Source: Pseudomonadota bacterium (GTDB taxonomy: Bacteria; Pseudomonadota; Alphaproteobacteria; Caulobacterales; Caulobacteraceae). From it: a DNA stretch of 25,899 nt. The notes below the pieces were generated by a model that saw nothing but the letters and a program-made list of their open reading frames with translations, ran no database searches and was not told the origin of the DNA. The first letter of the stretch is position 1, and each line of letters starts with the position of its first letter. The translations under genes were made by a program, and so were the position numbers. Where the stretch lies: positions 1-25,899 of the forward strand of contig JAEXKM010000462.1 of assembly GCA_023445705.1 (NCBI GenBank). Direction: 5' to 3'. Of the stretch, positions 23,428 through 25,899 are shown piece after piece.

Positions 23428-23959
23428 ATTCGCATTGCTGGCGATCACGGCCATGCTGGCGCTCGGATTCGATGCGCCGGCGCCCAAGGCCGCCAAGGCG
23501 GCAGGACCCGGCCTTGGCCGGCCGATTTCGGCCGCGCGCCTGGCGAAGCTCGACCTCACCATCGAGCCCGACGGAACCGGGCTGCCCCGAGGCCGCGGCG
23601 CCGCACGCGACGGCGCGGCTGTCTATGAACAGAACTGCGAAGCCTGCCACGGCGCGCGCGGGGCCGAGCCCGCGGAAGGGATCCCCCGGCTCACCGGCGG
23701 CGTCGGATCGCTCGCATCCCGCAAGCCCATACGAACCGTGGCGAGCTATTGGCCGCACGCGCCCGGGCTGTTCGACTATATCCGCCGCGCCATGCCCCCG
23801 GACCGGCCAGGCGCCCTGTCGGCGGACGAGACCTATGCGGTCACAGCCTATCTGCTCTCCATCAATGGGATCGTGCCGGCGGAGACGACGCTGGACGCCC
23901 GCGCACTGGCCAAGGTGCGGATGCCCAACGCAAACGGCTTCGTCGACGCCGAGCGCTAG
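23414..23959 (+). CDS. soxD: SoxD-type cytochrome c subunit
   Basis: A 181-aa exported mono-haem cytochrome c. Residues 1-20 form a hydrophobic signal peptide. The haem site is Cys75-x2-Cys78-His79 (CEACH), and the Met127 in RRAMPPDRPGALSADETYAVTAYLL is the likely sixth ligand. It is the natural electron acceptor for SoxC. Classical SoxD proteins carry two haems and are longer; this one has a single CxxCH and corresponds to the short form. Its ATG lies inside the last codons of soxC in another frame (14-base overlap), so the two are translationally coupled. A hairpin follows the stop. Confidence 0.9.
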   Translation: MSTPRFALLAITAMLALGFDAPAPKAAKAAGPGLGRPISAARLAKLDLTIEPDGTGLPRGRGAARDGAAVYEQNCEACHGARGAEPAEGIPRLTGGVGSLASRKPIRTVASYWPHAPGLFDYIRRAMPPDRPGALSADETYAVTAYLLSINGIVPAETTLDARALAKVRMPNANGFVDAER

Positions 23960-23964
23960 AACGC

Positions 23965-24009
23965 AAAATCCCCGTGCGCGGGGAGAGAGGGGGAGACGCG
24001 CACGGGGAT
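23965..24009. terminator. Bidirectional terminator between soxD and the M14 peptidase gene
   Basis: A perfect 12-bp stem, ATCCCCGTGCGC (23968-23979) and GCGCACGGGGAT (23998-24009), with an 18-base purine-rich loop. Four As before it become Ts on the minus strand, so it works best for the converging peptidase transcript. Confidence 0.75.
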
Positions 24010-24015
24010 CGAGGC

Positions 24016-24033
24016 GCGGCCCTTTCGGGCCGC
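24016..24033. terminator. Second short hairpin near the peptidase gene end
   Basis: GCGGCCC (24016-24022), loop TTTC, GGGCCGC (24027-24033), 7 bp after the 12-bp stem and 10 bp after the peptidase stop on the minus strand. It probably reinforces termination between the convergent genes. Confidence 0.45.
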
Positions 24034-24043
24034 TTCACACAGC

Positions 24044-25899
24044 TTACTGCTGCGTGGTGGGGGGCGTGGTCAGCAGGCTGTCGAAGAACAGCTTGAAGGT
24101 GCCGTGGGCCTGGGAGCGGTGCTGCGGTCGGAAGCCGATCAGGACGACCTCGCCCTTACCGTGCTTGACCGAGACCATGGCCGCCTTGCCCTTGATCAGG
24201 TCCTCGCCCAGCAGCCAGCCGCTCTGCAGCACATCGCGGTCGACATAGGAGGCGATCACCTTGACCCGATCATTGTCGGCGTTCGGCGTGACCTCGTAGA
24301 CCTGACCTTCCATCGTGTAGATGGCCAGGGCGTCCTTGGGCATGCCGTAGGCGTGCGGATCCTGGTTGTCGATCTTGATCTTCAGGGTCGAACCCGGCGA
24401 CCAGAACTGCTTGCCGGGCTTGCCGGCGACGATGTTCTGCACCGGCAGTTTGAACTTCTTGATCGGCAGATCGCCGGCCTGGGCGAAGGTCACCAGGCGG
24501 CCGCCGGCCTTCACGAACTCCTCAAGCTGCTTGACGCCTTCCTCGCCGAAGCCGCTGCGGTATTCCGGCGGCGTCTTGCTGATGTCGAAGCCGTAGCCAC
24601 GGCCGCCGGCAGGCGCCGCTTCACCGGTCATGCTGGGGATCGAGTCCGACGGCAGCACGATGACGTCGTACTTCTTGATCAGGTTCCCCGCCTTGATCTC
24701 CTTGTCCATGATCGAGGCGTAGTTGTAGTCGAAGCTTTCCAGCAGGAAGCGGGTCCAGCCCTCGTCGATGTTGCCGCCGCGATAGTGCTTCAGCATCGCG
24801 ATACGCGGAGCCTTGATCGCGTAGGAACCGCCCGTGGCGCTGGCGGCGCCGAACGAGACGCCTGTAGTCGCGGCGACGCTGGCCGCCGTCTGCGGCGAGG
24901 CGCCGGTGACGATGAAGTCCCCGACCTTGGCCCCGGCGCTCGGCGTGCTCACCCGGCGCACCGAGGCGCCGGACTTCATCAGCAGGTTCGCCGCGCGGAA
25001 GCTGTCGTTGAGGTCGCCGTCCAGGATATAGGCGCTGGCGCCGTCCGCCACCGTCCCGCGTTCGACCACCGGCGCCGTCAGTTTGACAAGCTGGGCGGTC
25101 ACCGGGCTGGCCACGGGGTCGCTTTCCACTCCCATGAACTCGGTCATGGCGTCGGTCGCCATGTCGTAGGGCCGGATCGGATCGCCGTCCTTGGTCCGGG
25201 CGTAAGTGTCGTCCGGGAAGAAGGTGCGGCCGAGCATCCAGCGGACCAGGCCCATCTTCGGCTGGTTCATCGGGATGACGTAGCTGCCCACGCCGTAGAC
25301 CTTGCCCTCGTGCACGAACTCGGCCGGGGCGCGGTAGATGTCGACACCCTGCTGGAGCAGGGCGTTGATCATCTTGTTGGCGGTCAGCGGATCGTGCTGG
25401 GCGACGCCGATGACGTAGGCCTTCACCTCCCCTTCCGCGCCGCGCTGGGTCTGGCGCTGGGCTTTCAGATAGCCGTTGCGCAAGACAGTTTCGCGGTTGC
25501 GCGCGGCCATGTCGGACAAGGCCCAGGCGGCGACCTTCTGGCGGTCGACGATATCCCGCGGACGCCACCAGCCGCCGTTCCAGGTGTCAGGCATGTTCAT
25601 CTGCGGACGGTTGTCCGGAACGTTGCGCTGACCGCCCTGAAGCTGGTCGGCGTGGACGTAGAGCGGCGTCGCCAGATTGGCGCTGGCCGACTCCGTCAAC
25701 ATCCCGGCGATGTTGTGGAACGGGGTGATCCAGTGGAACCCCATGTGGCCCCAGCCGGAATAGATCGCATTGCCGATGCTGCCCGGAAGCTTGGCCTCAT
25801 CCAGCTTGTAGCCCATGTGAGCGCCGTACCAGATCATCTCGCGCCAAACGAGCGGGTCGCCGTCCGGACGGATCGGGTCGGCATAGGGCGGGATCGAGA
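24044..25899 (-). CDS. M14-type zinc carboxypeptidase family protein, N-terminus beyond window
   Basis: The last 617 codons of a large gene whose start lies past the right edge; the frame stays open through the final base. The visible part starts with the end of a peptidase M14-like domain (DPLVWREMIWYGAHMGYK, then FHWITPFHNIAGMLTESASA), where the Glu in TES is the likely catalytic residue of this family. The zinc ligands HxxE would lie in the missing part. A long C-terminal region follows, with strand-rich segments such as RIAMLKHYRGGNIDEGWTRFLLESF, YDVIVLPSDSIPS and VLIGFRPQHRSQAHGTF, resembling the class I glutamine amidotransferase-like domain found in this large alphaproteobacterial peptidase type. 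Signal peptide cannot be judged. It ends in TPPTTQQ. Confidence 0.83.
   Translation of the reverse strand, partial: SIPPYADPIRPDGDPLVWREMIWYGAHMGYKLDEAKLPGSIGNAIYSGWGHMGFHWITPFHNIAGMLTESASANLATPLYVHADQLQGGQRNVPDNRPQMNMPDTWNGGWWRPRDIVDRQKVAAWALSDMAARNRETVLRNGYLKAQRQTQRGAEGEVKAYVIGVAQHDPLTANKMINALLQQGVDIYRAPAEFVHEGKVYGVGSYVIPMNQPKMGLVRWMLGRTFFPDDTYARTKDGDPIRPYDMATDAMTEFMGVESDPVASPVTAQLVKLTAPVVERGTVADGASAYILDGDLNDSFRAANLLMKSGASVRRVSTPSAGAKVGDFIVTGASPQTAASVAATTGVSFGAASATGGSYAIKAPRIAMLKHYRGGNIDEGWTRFLLESFDYNYASIMDKEIKAGNLIKKYDVIVLPSDSIPSMTGEAAPAGGRGYGFDISKTPPEYRSGFGEEGVKQLEEFVKAGGRLVTFAQAGDLPIKKFKLPVQNIVAGKPGKQFWSPGSTLKIKIDNQDPHAYGMPKDALAIYTMEGQVYEVTPNADNDRVKVIASYVDRDVLQSGWLLGEDLIKGKAAMVSVKHGKGEVVLIGFRPQHRSQAHGTFKLFFDSLLTTPPTTQQ

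Overview
The window looks like chromosomal core sequence from an alphaproteobacterium, most likely of the family Caulobacteraceae (Caulobacter/Phenylobacterium type). The reasons are the high GC content, the gene chain murA - DUF2948 - hisD - UPF0262 - low-Mr phosphatase - infA - maf - RNase E/G - yacG - tRNA-Phe, a tRNA-His without the usual G-1:C73 pair, and tRNA promoters that resemble the Caulobacter housekeeping consensus (TTGACG, 10-14 bp, GCTANAWC). I assign genus from gene content and order only. I see no insertion sequence, prophage, integrase or CRISPR array.

Layout. 1-2.1 kb: a small orphan gene converging on a TIR - TolB-like - TPR protein. 2.3-5.3 kb: a nitrilase-family amidohydrolase and an M20 metallopeptidase in one operon, divergent from a 2-hydroxyacid dehydrogenase. 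5.3-9.0 kb: putA (proline dehydrogenase/P5C dehydrogenase) and its divergent Lrp/AsnC regulator putR. putA is split as written by a one-base frameshift near 8050. 9.0-11.35 kb: tRNA-His, then the exbB-exbD-tonB operon. 11.35-11.96 kb: a gene-free, locally AT-rich stretch with several hairpins. 12-13.5 kb: a maltose-O-acetyltransferase-type enzyme converging on a glycosyltransferase. 13.5-20.9 kb: the conserved housekeeping chain on the minus strand, interrupted by one SH3/glycine-zipper envelope protein gene that has its own terminator. 20.9-21.1 kb: tRNA-Thr followed by a perfect 14-bp hairpin. 21.2-24 kb: an enoyl-CoA hydratase-family gene and a soxCD pair. 24-25.9 kb: the C-terminal part of an M14-type peptidase that runs off the right edge.

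How the genes work together. putA/putR form a proline catabolism switch. ExbB/ExbD/TonB form an energy transducer for outer-membrane receptors. The murA-to-yacG chain covers peptidoglycan precursor synthesis, histidine synthesis, translation initiation, nucleotide-pool cleaning, RNA processing and gyrase control. SoxC and SoxD would form a periplasmic molybdenum/haem sulfur-oxidising dehydrogenase, and no other sox genes are in view.

The items most worth a second look are the TIR-TolB-TPR protein, the putA frameshift, the three convergent gene pairs that each share a single CTAG for both stop codons, the compact RNase E/G lacking the zinc-link cysteines, the hairpin abutting tRNA-Thr, and the AT-rich gap upstream of exbB. 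I do not see clear evidence of a wholly new multi-gene system.
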